NCBI GenBank assembly: GCA_903930515.1
Contig: CAIYYW010000207.1
Span: forward strand, 1 to 11,362
DNA: 11,362 nt
Source of the DNA: an uncultured delta proteobacterium
GTDB lineage: Bacteria > RBG-13-61-14 > DRUE01
Direction: 5' to 3'
The notes under the pieces were generated by a model. That model worked only from the letters and a program-made list of their open reading frames with translations. It was not told where the DNA came from and ran no database searches. Positions 1-7,470 of the stretch are shown here, in pieces. The translations under genes were made by a program, and so were the position numbers. Numbering within the stretch: the first letter of the stretch is position 1; each line of letters begins with the position of its first letter.

Positions 1-3000
1 CGGAGCCGGCTCCGGCCAAGGTGGGCTTGAAAATCCTTCCGCTAACAACGCCGGTCTGGATCCCGGTGCCGCCTCCTTCGGGATCTTCCAAGCCGGGCAC
101 CAGGGGAACGGCCCGGATATATAACGGGGGACTAGTGGTTCCTTCAAAACACTCCGCCTGGATGATACCGGGGGAGACCATTCTCGCCGGGCCCCGGATG
201 TCCAGGCGATAAAGATTGGTCAGGTCGGTGTAGGTTGCCTGGCCGACCTGCTTCCCAATCACCTGATAGTTCATTCTTTCACAAGCCTTGATGTTGAAGT
301 TCTGGGGCAGGATCATTACCGACCGGGGGTCCACCGTTAGCGAGCTGACATTCACCTGATAGGTTCCCCAAATTCTCGGCAGAAAACGGCTGGCCGGATT
401 GATATTTTCGGGCATATAGACAACCGCCAGGTTATATGGGGAAGGCGTGCCGTTATAAGTCAGGAGAGTGCCGTGGTAACGGCCGTCCCCGAACGGGACA
501 ATCGGGCTCACCTGCACATCCGGCTCTCCCGCGGAAACCGCGACAATCAGATCGGCGATATAAGCGGCGTCACGCGCTTCCTCCTCGTCCATACTGGCGC
601 GCCAACGGATAATAAAGGTGTCGGTGAGCGAGAACCTGGGGTCGTTATGAAGGGCGATTTTATGATGGGTCCAGCCATGGTCCACGCCGTCAAAATCCCA
701 GACCGGCACCCAGGTCTTGCCGCCGTCGTCGCTCACCTCGCAAACGAATTCCTGCCTGGGAGCGGTCTGCGAAGTATCGGCCATATCAACGGTTTTGGAA
801 AAGAAGGATACATACGCGTATTTATAAGAGCCGAGTTTCAAACTTCTTTCCACCATATAATTTCTTACCTCACCCAAGAACGAGGAAGTCCTTCCCAGGA
901 ACAGATAGCGGCAGTAACCGCCCAGTTCCACCGGGCAGGCTGGCTGACCCTCTCCTGCTTTGATCACGATCCCGGGGTTCGGCCCCATTGGATTGACCAG
1001 TTGGTCATCGCGGAGGACTCCGGATTCCAACACATCATTCGCGCCGGGGTTGACGCATTTAAAGTAAGGGTCTCCCTTTCCAGAGGGGATTAACTGGAAA
1101 TCATCTGCAGCCGCGGTGGTTTGGCAAACCCCGTTTAATCCGGTGTTGATAATGCCGCCGCTAGACTGGTCATCCCCGCCCGGGGTGGTGTTAAGGACCT
1201 TGTTGGGTCCGGGCCAGATTGCCTGGGTATAGGGCCGGCCTTGGTTTAAATAGGCGTTGGAATAGTATGCGTCATCACCTGCGAGATTGGAGTCGCAAAC
1301 GCCGTCCCGGCCGGCATCGGTGTAAGCGGCATAATCCACGCACACCATCGGGCTGTCGCAATAGGGCGGGGTATCCTCCCGGTTTTGCGAGAAATCCGCG
1401 TGAAACAACCAATCAAAACCGGTTACGGTCAGATTGTCAATCCAAAAAGTATCCCCGGTGGCGATCAGAAACTCAAACTTTAGATATAGTTTGCTTCCCA
1501 TAACCAGGAAATAATTAGTCAGTTGAAACTCGTCCCAAAGCCAGGCGTTTGCCTGAGATAGCAATTCCGCGCCGTGATAGGCTTTTAATACTTTCCAGGA
1601 ATAATTCTGATCCAGGTAAGAGACGGTCATCGAGCTGTCGTCATAATTCCCGGTGCCTTCATGATATCTCCATTGGAAAGACATTTTGGTCTGGCCGGTG
1701 TCCCATACCATCGGGTCAACAGTTATTTGCTGGTAACCGCTGGCAATGGCCTTGAGCGCGGAGGCTTCAAACCATCCTCCGCTGCTGCGATCAATGATGC
1801 ATCCGCTCCCGGAGTCGGGTTTAAAGATGGAGAAATTTTCGTAATAATAACCTTTGCCCGGCTCGCTGGAAAGATTGAGCATTCCGCCATTGTTGAGATT
1901 GCGGCTGGAGTAGAGCTTGAACCGGTCCGCAAAGCCGTTGACTGGATTGGAGTACCGGTCGGTGATGACAAAATCAACGCCCATCGGCTCGCCCACATAT
2001 TGAGTCCCGTAAGAAATCCAGGAGATGATGTAAGGGACTGCCTCTTCCGCAACCGGGGTTTTTACGGTCATCACGGCTTGGAGGGTTGCGGTTATGCCTT
2101 TGGAGGAGTCGGGGTTGACCCTAACCTCAATTATGGTCTCGTCGTCCAAATCCATATGGAGCATTCCGCCCACCGATCCCTTGGGGGCGTTTCCCAGGGA
2201 AAGGAACTTATCTGCGGGTTGCCCTTGGATGGTGGTATAATAATTATTATTGTATCTGAACCTTCCCCTCCCGCTGTGAACGGTAAAATATGGCGCGATC
2301 CCGGATTTGGGGTTGCCGAATTCGTCTTCCACCCGCACTAACACCTGGATATCGCCGGCCTTGGCCAGATATGCCGGGGAAATTTGTGGGGTAACCCATT
2401 TGATGGTTACTGGCCGGCTCTTGGGCTGGTAATTGTTCTGGAGGATGCTCCCGGTCTGCTTGGCCAAATCAATGACGCCGTCATCGCCGACGATAGAGGT
2501 AATGAGCTTGCCATTGCTTCCGGGCCCGACGCAAATCTGGTCCGGCACTCCGTTTCCGGCCGGGACTTGCTGGAGGTCGTCTCCGGATGCGGTGGTCTGT
2601 GCGAGGCCGTTTGCTCCTGCGGTTATGAACATCCCGTAGGTGGTGTCATCCCCGCCTGGGGTGGAGTTCAGAACATTATTGGGGCCGGGCGTGATGATCG
2701 TTCCGTAAGGAAAGCCGGAGTTGAGGGGGATCTGTTGAACATCATCCCCGGTCGCGCTGCTATTGCAAATGCCGTTGGCGCCGGTGGTGATAAACCGGGT
2801 GGGCCGGGCCGCGGCTTCGGAGACTCCGAGGTCGTAAATATTGATCCGGGCGTGTCCTCGGAAGTCCATCTGAACCCCGCCGAGCTTGACCTGGTCAACT
2901 CCTCCCACATTGAGCCTGGCTTTGTTCACCAGGTCTTTGAGGTAGTCAACATCTCCTTCTCCGAAAACCCAGTCCGCGTCGGCATCCAGGTATTGCTCCA

Positions 3001-3550
3001 GGAAGTAAGAGTTTTCCGTGTAAGCCGTGGAATAGACGGTGGCGTTCAGGAGGGTTGGGGTATAGTGGTTGCCGCGGCAATCACGCAAATCCGGAGAATA
3101 GGTGGAGGTGGCGATCGAGACAATGGTGGATTCTCCCAGGGGCGCACCGGACTTGAGCCTGAAGTAAACGGTTGAAAGCGTGTGCGCGGGAGTGGTGAAA
3201 TAAGAGCAACTTCCCGGAGAATGAATGTTGGTGTCCGAGATGGTGAGAAAGTGAAGGGAGGCGTTGGTCCGTTCATTCATAATCGGGCTGTTAAACTCGG
3301 CATCATTCCCGGCGGTGGCGCGGGTAGGTTCCAGCAGGTTGGAGTCATAAACTAGTTCCAGATAAATGAATCCCACCGGACTGATGTTAGTGAACGATAC
3401 ATTCACATTCACCGGGAATTCCGACCCGGGGGCAACATTATATACGGGCGCTCCCAGCGAAACCGTCTGCGCCTGCGCCAGGGCTGCCAGAGAAAAACCC
3501 AGGATTACCAAAGCCAGCCGCGTCGCTTTTCCCACTGCGTTATTATTCAT
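1..3550 (-). CDS. Giant secreted repeat protein with cohesin-like and dockerin-like parts (partial, C-terminus beyond window)
   Basis: The frame is open without a stop from an ATG at 3548-3550 to the left edge (1183 residues). The start is supported by GGAGGG four bases upstream and by a signal peptide: a basic start, hydrophobic stretch 12-24, and Ala-Gln-Ala cleavage site near 27. Residues about 29-165 look like a cohesin-type beta sandwich: LVYDSNLLEP around 66-75 matches the family's YDP-x-x-LE strand, followed by STVYFRLKSGAPLGESTI. Residues 189-200 form an EF-hand-like loop (D-x-D-x-D-6-x-D) and a degenerate partner near 229-240, as in dockerins. Repeat blocks lie at about 253-357 and 745-849. 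Between them are Ig-like stretches (about 375-560) and a beta-rich, aromatic region resembling a carbohydrate-binding jelly roll. A second beta-rich region follows block 2. The role is inferred to be cell-surface or extracellular binding or scaffolding; no catalytic motif is visible. Domain names rest on pattern recognition only. Confidence 0.85.
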   Translation of the reverse strand, partial: MNNNAVGKATRLALVILGFSLAALAQAQTVSLGAPVYNVAPGSEFPVNVNVSFTNISPVGFIYLELVYDSNLLEPTRATAGNDAEFNSPIMNERTNASLHFLTISDTNIHSPGSCSYFTTPAHTLSTVYFRLKSGAPLGESTIVSIATSTYSPDLRDCRGNHYTPTLLNATVYSTAYTENSYFLEQYLDADADWVFGEGDVDYLKDLVNKARLNVGGVDQVKLGGVQMDFRGHARINIYDLGVSEAAARPTRFITTGANGICNSSATGDDVQQIPLNSGFPYGTIITPGPNNVLNSTPGGDDTTYGMFITAGANGLAQTTASGDDLQQVPAGNGVPDQICVGPGSNGKLITSIVGDDGVIDLAKQTGSILQNNYQPKSRPVTIKWVTPQISPAYLAKAGDIQVLVRVEDEFGNPKSGIAPYFTVHSGRGRFRYNNNYYTTIQGQPADKFLSLGNAPKGSVGGMLHMDLDDETIIEVRVNPDSSKGITATLQAVMTVKTPVAEEAVPYIISWISYGTQYVGEPMGVDFVITDRYSNPVNGFADRFKLYSSRNLNNGGMLNLSSEPGKGYYYENFSIFKPDSGSGCIIDRSSGGWFEASALKAIASGYQQITVDPMVWDTGQTKMSFQWRYHEGTGNYDDSSMTVSYLDQNYSWKVLKAYHGAELLSQANAWLWDEFQLTNYFLVMGSKLYLKFEFLIATGDTFWIDNLTVTGFDWLFHADFSQNREDTPPYCDSPMVCVDYAAYTDAGRDGVCDSNLAGDDAYYSNAYLNQGRPYTQAIWPGPNKVLNTTPGGDDQSSGGIINTGLNGVCQTTAAADDFQLIPSGKGDPYFKCVNPGANDVLESGVLRDDQLVNPMGPNPGIVIKAGEGQPACPVELGGYCRYLFLGRTSSFLGEVRNYMVERSLKLGSYKYAYVSFFSKTVDMADTSQTAPRQEFVCEVSDDGGKTWVPVWDFDGVDHGWTHHKIALHNDPRFSLTDTFIIRWRASMDEEEARDAAYIADLIVAVSAGEPDVQVSPIVPFGDGRYHGTLLTYNGTPSPYNLAVVYMPENINPASRFLPRIWGTYQVNVSSLTVDPRSVMILPQNFNIKACERMNYQVIGKQVGQATYTDLTNLYRLDIRGPARMVSPGIIQAECFEGTTSPPLYIRAVPLVPGLEDPEGGGTGIQTGVVSGRIFKPTLAGAGS
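1004..1318 (-). repeat. Protein repeat cassette, copy 2 (residues about 745-849 of the giant protein)
   Basis: This is the second copy of the four-unit A-B-A-B cassette. From the first unit's Cys to the last Asp-Asp it spans 97 residues, against 95 in copy 1. Its best-kept parts are PGPNKVLNTTPGGDD (copy 1: PGPNNVLNSTPGGDD) and TGLNGVCQTTAAADD (copy 1: TAGANGLAQTTASGDD). At DNA level the copies are clearly diverged, so the duplication is old or under selection at protein level. Confidence 0.75.
2480..2794 (-). repeat. Protein repeat cassette, copy 1 (residues about 253-357 of the giant protein)
   Basis: This stretch encodes four short units in the order A-B-A-B, each ending in Asp-Asp. Unit A has the form TGANGIC-x-x-x-A-x-G-DD followed by a Q-x-IP segment, and unit B has PGPN-x-VL-x-x-TPGGDD. 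The same four units in the same order occur 490 residues further on in the protein. The acidic Asp-Asp ends and the N/D-G turns suggest calcium binding, by analogy with thrombospondin type 3 and other D-rich extracellular repeats. That function is inference. Confidence 0.75.
2830..2986 (-). other. Dockerin-like EF-hand pair in the giant protein
   Basis: Residues 189-200 read D-A-D-A-D-W-V-F-G-E-G-D, so positions 1, 3, 5 and 12 of a calcium loop are all Asp, as in dockerin and EF-hand loops, followed by a helix-like DYLKDLVNKA. A second loop about 40 residues later (MDFRGHARINIYDL) keeps position 1, the hydrophobic position 8 and Asp at position 12, but has Arg and His at positions 3 and 5. 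The first loop looks able to bind calcium and the second looks degenerate. The pair directly follows the cohesin-like domain. Confidence 0.45.
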
Positions 3551-3567
3551 AAAGCCCTCCTTGATAG

Positions 3568-3633
3568 AATCCCGAGTTTTAGGATTTAACTTCCGCGCCC
3601 TGATCCGCCTTTGCAGCGGATTCCCCTTTGGGG
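3568..3633 (-). promoter_or_regulatory. Structured leader (three small hairpins) upstream of the giant secreted gene
   Basis: Three inverted repeats lie just ahead of the start codon. CCCC-AAA-GGGG is at 3623-3633. ATCCGC-(7)-GCGGAT is at 3603-3621 and is a perfect 6-bp stem. AATCC-(9)-GGATT is at 3568-3586. The run of stems directly before the Shine-Dalgarno site could be a cis-acting RNA controlling a surface protein or just chance GC pairing. I considered the cyclic-di-GMP-I riboswitch and could not match its conserved core. Confidence 0.35.
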
Positions 3634-3657
3634 CTCTTGTTCCATCCTCTTAAGTTT

Positions 3658-3684
3658 AGCATACTCTTGCATTAAATGAAACAA
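3658..3684 (-). promoter_or_regulatory. Weak candidate promoter for the giant secreted gene
   Basis: On the minus strand, TTGTTT (3679-3684) and TATGCT (3658-3663) are separated by only 15 bases. A start near 3651 would give a leader of about 100 bases that includes the hairpins. The short spacing makes this weak. Confidence 0.2.
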
Positions 3685-3813
3685 TAGACGCTCCGGAATC
3701 ATCAATTTCTGGCCGGGGGGTTTCTAAAGCCGGTTTCCCGGGCAGGAGGAAGCGGCACAGCTTTGATAATCAATGGGTTTCGCAGGGGCCGGAAAAGGGG
3801 GAAAGCGCGGATT

Positions 3814-3842
3814 TTGAGGTTTGATTATTGGTATGATATACT
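3814..3842 (+). promoter_or_regulatory. Candidate sigma-70 promoter for nagB and the symporter
   Basis: TTGAGG (3814-3819) and TATACT (3837-3842) are separated by 17 bases. The predicted transcript start, near 3849, is only about 10 bases before the ATG at 3859. The mRNA would therefore have a very short leader with only a weak GGGG as ribosome site. If real, this promoter also supports 3859 as the nagB start, because the longer frame would begin upstream of it. Confidence 0.45.
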
Positions 3843-3858
3843 ACCGCCGGGGTTAAAA

Positions 3859-4599
3859 ATGGAAGTAAAAATTTTTCGGAGTAAGCACGAGTTAGGGGAA
3901 GCCGCGGGGAAGGACGGCGGGAAATTTATCCGGGAGGCGATTGGGAAAAAAGGCAAGGCCAATCTCATTCTCGCCACCGGGGTTTCGCAGTTTGAGATAC
4001 TTCAGACCCTGGTCAAGGAGCCGGGGATAGACTGGGGCAAGGTGGTTTGCTTTCACCTGGACGAATACATCGGCCTGGCCGAGACCCATCCGGCGTCTTT
4101 TCGCAAATATCTGAAAGAGCGTTTCGCGCAATATGTCCCGGTCCGGGAGTTTCATTATTTAAACGGGGAAATTGACGAAGAGGCTGAATGCAAAAGGGTT
4201 GGAGAGTTGATCCGGAAAGCTCCGATCGATGTTGCGTTAGTGGGAATCGGCGAGAACGGTCATCTGGCGTTCAACGATCCGCCGGCTGATTTTGAAACCG
4301 AAGATCCTTATATCGTTGTGAACCTTGATGAAACCTGCCGGAAACAGCAATTGGGGGAGGGCTGGTTCAAGACCATCGCCGATGTCCCCAGGCAGGCGAT
4401 TTCCATGAGCATCCGGCAGGTGATGAAATCCAAAGTCATCATCTGCGCCTGCCCGGACGGCCGCAAGGCCAAGGCGGTCAAAACCTGCCTGGAAGGCCCG
4501 GTCAGCAATCTGGCGCCTTCGTCCATTTTGCAGGAGCACCGGAAGGCGATTATTTATCTGGACCGGGAATCATCCGCTCTGCTGACCAAATATAAATAG
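3859..4599 (+). CDS. nagB: Glucosamine-6-phosphate deaminase/isomerase (NagB family)
   Basis: This 246-residue cytoplasmic enzyme belongs to the family that converts glucosamine-6-phosphate to fructose-6-phosphate plus ammonia, feeding amino sugars into glycolysis. The length is close to the usual 240-270. FHLDEYIGL at 65-73 carries the conserved LDEY (Asp68). GIGENGHLAFNDP at 129-141 is the catalytic signature with His135. Compared with the E. coli enzyme, the catalytic Asp before Gly-His is Asn here (N133) and the Glu after Phe-Asn is Asp (D140). A 'GENGH...FNDP' form is one I associate with a separate branch of the family, so the exact sugar phosphate is uncertain. The symporter gene follows after 18 bases, so the two are probably co-transcribed. 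I chose the ATG at 3859 because it gives the family's N-terminus; an upstream TTG at 3763 adds 32 unlikely residues. Confidence 0.9.
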   Translation: MEVKIFRSKHELGEAAGKDGGKFIREAIGKKGKANLILATGVSQFEILQTLVKEPGIDWGKVVCFHLDEYIGLAETHPASFRKYLKERFAQYVPVREFHYLNGEIDEEAECKRVGELIRKAPIDVALVGIGENGHLAFNDPPADFETEDPYIVVNLDETCRKQQLGEGWFKTIADVPRQAISMSIRQVMKSKVIICACPDGRKAKAVKTCLEGPVSNLAPSSILQEHRKAIIYLDRESSALLTKYK

Positions 4600-4617
4600 T
4601 TAAGAAGGGGGAACCGA

Positions 4618-6312
4618 ATGCAAACCGCGGATATTGTCGCGCTGGTTGTCTATCTCGGGGTCCTGGTCGTGATCGGCTTCTGGATGTCGCGCAAGGTTAA
4701 GTCCATGGAAGAGTTCGTGCTGCCCAGGAGGTTCGGAAAAATCCTGATGATCACCTTCTCCTTCGGGACCGGCACCCACGCCGACGAGGCCGTGGGGGTA
4801 TCCTCCAAATCGTTCACCAACGGCGTTTCCGGAATCTGGTATCAGTGGCTCTACCTTTTCTGCACCCCCTTTTACTGGGTGATCGCTCCGATTATGAAGC
4901 GGTTCCGCGCCCTGACCACCGCGGACATCTACGAGGCTCGTTACGGAAAAAGCGTGGCCTACCTTTATACCCTGGTCGGGATATTGATTTTGATCGTGGA
5001 TATGGGGACCATCCTCAAGGCCTTTGGCGCCGTGGTTCAAGGGTCCACCGGGATCTCGGCCAACCTCGCCATCGGCTTGGTGGTGTTCGTGTTCGTGATC
5101 TACAGCGTTGCCGGAGGACTGGCCGCGGGGATCATCACCGATTTCATCCAGGGAATCCTGACCGTGATCTTTTCCTTCATTCTGCTCCCGTTCGTGCTCC
5201 GGGCCGTGGGCGGAATAAGCGGACTGCATCAGAGCATCTCTGACCCGAAACTATGGTCCATGGTCGCGCCCGGGGACATCGGCGTGTTTTATATCGCGAT
5301 GCTCTCGGTGATGGGGTTGATCGGGATCGTGACCCAGCCGCATATTATGGCCAATTGCTCGGCCGGCCGGACCGAGATGGACGGGCGGGTCGGGTTTATG
5401 GGCGGCAATATGGTCAAGCGCATCTGCACCATGGCCTGGTGCCTGGTCGGGTTCGCGGCCATCGCATATTTCGCCGGAAAAGAGATCATCCCCGACCAGG
5501 TCTGGGGACATATTGCCAAAGACTTCCTGAGCAAGGCCGCTCCCGGCCTGCTCGGGATTTTTCTCGCGACCCTGCTCGCCTCCCTCCAGAGTATGGCCAA
5601 CGCCGTGATGATCTGTTCGTCCGGATTGTTCACCGAAAATATCTATAAAAAATTTGCCGCGGGAAAATCCCCCAAGCATTACCTGTTGGTGGCGCGGATT
5701 TCCTCGGTGGTCACCGTGGCCTGCGCGTTGGTGTTCGCCTACCGGGTGGAAGGGGTGGTAAAGGGACTGGAGATTTTCTGGGTGGTCGGACTTTTGCTCG
5801 GGGTCGCCTTCTGGATGGGGCTGTTCTGGCGGAAGACCACGACCGCCGGGGCCTGGGCGTCATTTTTCGGAGTGGCCGCGAGTTGGTGGCTGAGCCGGCA
5901 GCAATTTTTCATCAACGCCGTTGCGGGTCTGCCGGCTTCCAGCGCGCTCCGGTTCGTGATGGAAGGCAAAGCCGGACCGCATATATATCTGCCCTGGTCC
6001 ATAGTATTTTTCGTCGTCTGCGGCCTGACCCTGGGGATCATTGTGAGCCTGCTCACAAAAGCGGTGGACGAGAAAAAGCTGGAAAAATATTATCAACTGA
6101 TCCATACCCCTTGCCGGGACGGGGAACAGGTGGTCACGCCCTGCACCTTGCCCGAAGATCATCTGCCCACACTCAAGCGCCGGTCCATCCCCTGGCTCGG
6201 CATTGAAATCCCCAACCTCACCCTGACCGACCTCTGGGGATTCCTCGCCGGATGGGCCTATGTCTTCACCCTGATCGGGGTTTTCTACTGGATTATCACC
6301 TGGGGCAGATGA
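4618..6312 (+). CDS. Sodium:solute symporter (SSS family)
   Basis: This is a 564-residue inner-membrane transporter with about 13 hydrophobic segments (for example 6-23, 116-140, 150-165, 176-198, 219-240, 305-325, 385-405, 458-480, 540-560). The SSS signature is clear: YSVAGGLAAGIITDFIQG at 162-179. The sodium-site helix region ATLLASLQSMANAVM at 317-331 is followed by the family's FTENIYKKF. A good ribosome site (AAGAAGGGGG) precedes the ATG at 4618. Members of this family couple inward sodium flow to uptake of sugars, amino acids, sialic acid or other solutes. The tight link to nagB suggests an amino sugar or a sialic-acid-type substrate, but nothing in the sequence proves which. The central loop and C-terminal cytoplasmic stretch (about 482-530) look normal for the family. 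Confidence 0.92.
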   Translation: MQTADIVALVVYLGVLVVIGFWMSRKVKSMEEFVLPRRFGKILMITFSFGTGTHADEAVGVSSKSFTNGVSGIWYQWLYLFCTPFYWVIAPIMKRFRALTTADIYEARYGKSVAYLYTLVGILILIVDMGTILKAFGAVVQGSTGISANLAIGLVVFVFVIYSVAGGLAAGIITDFIQGILTVIFSFILLPFVLRAVGGISGLHQSISDPKLWSMVAPGDIGVFYIAMLSVMGLIGIVTQPHIMANCSAGRTEMDGRVGFMGGNMVKRICTMAWCLVGFAAIAYFAGKEIIPDQVWGHIAKDFLSKAAPGLLGIFLATLLASLQSMANAVMICSSGLFTENIYKKFAAGKSPKHYLLVARISSVVTVACALVFAYRVEGVVKGLEIFWVVGLLLGVAFWMGLFWRKTTTAGAWASFFGVAASWWLSRQQFFINAVAGLPASSALRFVMEGKAGPHIYLPWSIVFFVVCGLTLGIIVSLLTKAVDEKKLEKYYQLIHTPCRDGEQVVTPCTLPEDHLPTLKRRSIPWLGIEIPNLTLTDLWGFLAGWAYVFTLIGVFYWIITWGR

Positions 6313-6340
6313 ATCCCGGCAAGTGGAAGGTGAAGATCGG

Positions 6341-6365
6341 GGCCAGAAAAAACTTTGTTCTGGCC
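6341..6365 (+). other. Hairpin between the symporter and the radical SAM gene
   Basis: GGCCAGAA (6341-6348) and TTCTGGCC (6358-6365) form a perfect 8-bp stem with a 9-base loop, 28 bases after the symporter stop. No run of T follows on either strand, so it is not a classical intrinsic terminator. It could stabilise the nagB-symporter transcript end or attenuate read-through into the next gene. Confidence 0.4.
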
Positions 6366-6398
6366 GAGGCTTTGCGGTAAAAAGGGATAAGGGAATTA

Positions 6399-7469
6399 GT
6401 GACCATCAGGATTAAGAGAATTTTTTTAAGCCCGGAGGCCCGCCGCGACCAGAGGGCCGAAGGGATCATCCAACGGTTCCATCCCGGAGAGATCATTGAA
6501 GTGAACGATGTCCTGGCTGCGAATCAATTTTTGGAGCAATTCCACGACCCGATCGCCGAGGGCAAGCAGAGCCTTTGGCTCGGGAAATTCGCCGGAACAT
6601 TTTTCGAGCCTTGCCCGTGCACGCGCGATTATTTCCGGTGCGGATACTGGATTTTAAGCCCGGTGGCCGGGTGCCCGCTTGATTGCAGCTACTGCATCCT
6701 GCAAAGCTACCTTACCGCCTATCCGATCCAGGTCTATCTCAATTTTGAGGATTTGTTCGCGGAGGTTAAAAAATTTGAAAAAGCGCATCCCGGGAAAAAG
6801 ATCAGACTGGGCACCGGAGAGTTGGCGGACAGCCTGGCTTTGGAGCCGGAATTAGGTTATGCCCGGAGCCTGATTGAATTTTTTTCGGAACACAAGAATT
6901 GTGCCTTTGAGCTGAAAACCAAATCAGCGCGATGCGATTGGCTGCTTGAGCTTGGTCCTCAAAAAAACACCGTGGTTAGCTGGTCCGTGAATCCGGCGCC
7001 TGCGGTGGAACAAGAGGAAAAAGGAGCCGCGGGGATTGAAGACCGTCTGAACGCGGCCAGGGAATTGTCCGAACAGGGCTGGAGGGTCGGGTTTCATTTT
7101 GACCCGATCCTGCCGGAGTATGGCGAGCCGGCATATCTGGACTTGGTGGAGCAAATTTTTAAGCAGGTCAAGGCGGAGAAAATTTCCTGGATCAGCTTAG
7201 GGATGCTCCGCTTTCCGCCCAAGCTCAAGCCCATCATCAAGGGCCGTCATCCCGACTCAAGAATCCTCTGCGGAGAAATGTTCCCGGGACAGGATCGCAA
7301 ACTCCGTTACCTCCGGCCGATCCGCGAGAAATTCTATTCCGCTTTAATCCGCCGCATCCGCGAGCACGATCCGAACGCGCTCATTTATTTATGTATGGAA
7401 TCCGAATCGCTCTGCGAGAAATTGCTCGGCGCCCTCCCGCCCCTGATCCGGGAAAAACTGGCGCAGTGA
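6399..7469 (+). CDS. SPL-family radical SAM protein (spore photoproduct lyase-like)
   Basis: This is a 356-residue radical S-adenosylmethionine protein. GCPLDCSYCILQSYL at 91-105 contains the CxxxCxxC cluster motif (Cys92, Cys96, Cys99) in the form typical of spore photoproduct lyase and relatives. The flanking pattern (PCPCTRDYFRCGYW at 71-84, RLGTGELADSL at 136-146, VSWSVNP at 193-199, GFHFDPI at 231-237) fits the wider SPL family often annotated as DNA photolyase. True spore photoproduct lyases carry a hydrogen-donating Cys after the third strand, about where GTGELADS lies here, and this protein has none there. A thymine-dimer repair role is therefore doubtful and spore formation is not implied. 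The start is a GTG with AAGGGA four bases upstream. The gene lies 86 bases after the symporter and may be read with it or from its own promoter. Confidence 0.85.
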   Translation: MTIRIKRIFLSPEARRDQRAEGIIQRFHPGEIIEVNDVLAANQFLEQFHDPIAEGKQSLWLGKFAGTFFEPCPCTRDYFRCGYWILSPVAGCPLDCSYCILQSYLTAYPIQVYLNFEDLFAEVKKFEKAHPGKKIRLGTGELADSLALEPELGYARSLIEFFSEHKNCAFELKTKSARCDWLLELGPQKNTVVSWSVNPAPAVEQEEKGAAGIEDRLNAARELSEQGWRVGFHFDPILPEYGEPAYLDLVEQIFKQVKAEKISWISLGMLRFPPKLKPIIKGRHPDSRILCGEMFPGQDRKLRYLRPIREKFYSALIRRIREHDPNALIYLCMESESLCEKLLGALPPLIREKLAQ

Positions 7470-7470
7470 A

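Larger units (their letters stand above)
3551..3858. other. Divergent intergenic region between the giant secreted gene and nagB
   Basis: This 308-base gap lies between divergently transcribed genes. The left part (3551-3660) would be the leader of the minus-strand giant gene and contains several short hairpins plus the Shine-Dalgarno site. The right part (3814-3842) holds a good sigma-70-type promoter for nagB. Between them, 3690-3810 contains a C/G-rich stretch in which I see no gene. A short in-frame extension of nagB reaches back to a TTG at 3763 but reads as a basic, low-quality peptide and is not favoured. Confidence 0.6.

Noticed and set aside
1004-2794. Repeats in the giant gene as a CRISPR array
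   Set aside because: The units are diverged, in frame and protein-coding, with no uniform repeat-spacer pattern.
473-3175. Long plus-strand open frames of 206, 226 and 263 residues across the left third
   Set aside because: They are in codon register with the minus-strand giant gene, whose coding sequence rarely uses TTA, CTA or TCA, so the opposite strand stays free of stops. The minus-strand product has a signal peptide, a good ribosome site and repeat domains, while the plus-strand peptides look like nothing known.
3568-3660. Cyclic-di-GMP-I riboswitch upstream of the giant gene
   Set aside because: A GCAAAGG-like piece is present but the conserved core and pairing of that class could not be matched.
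3763-3858. 32-residue N-terminal extension of NagB from a TTG
   Set aside because: It lies across the predicted promoter, reads as a basic low-quality peptide, and the family N-terminus begins at the ATG at 3859.
6341-6365. Intrinsic terminator after the symporter
   Set aside because: The stem is perfect but no T-run follows, so it is listed only as a hairpin.
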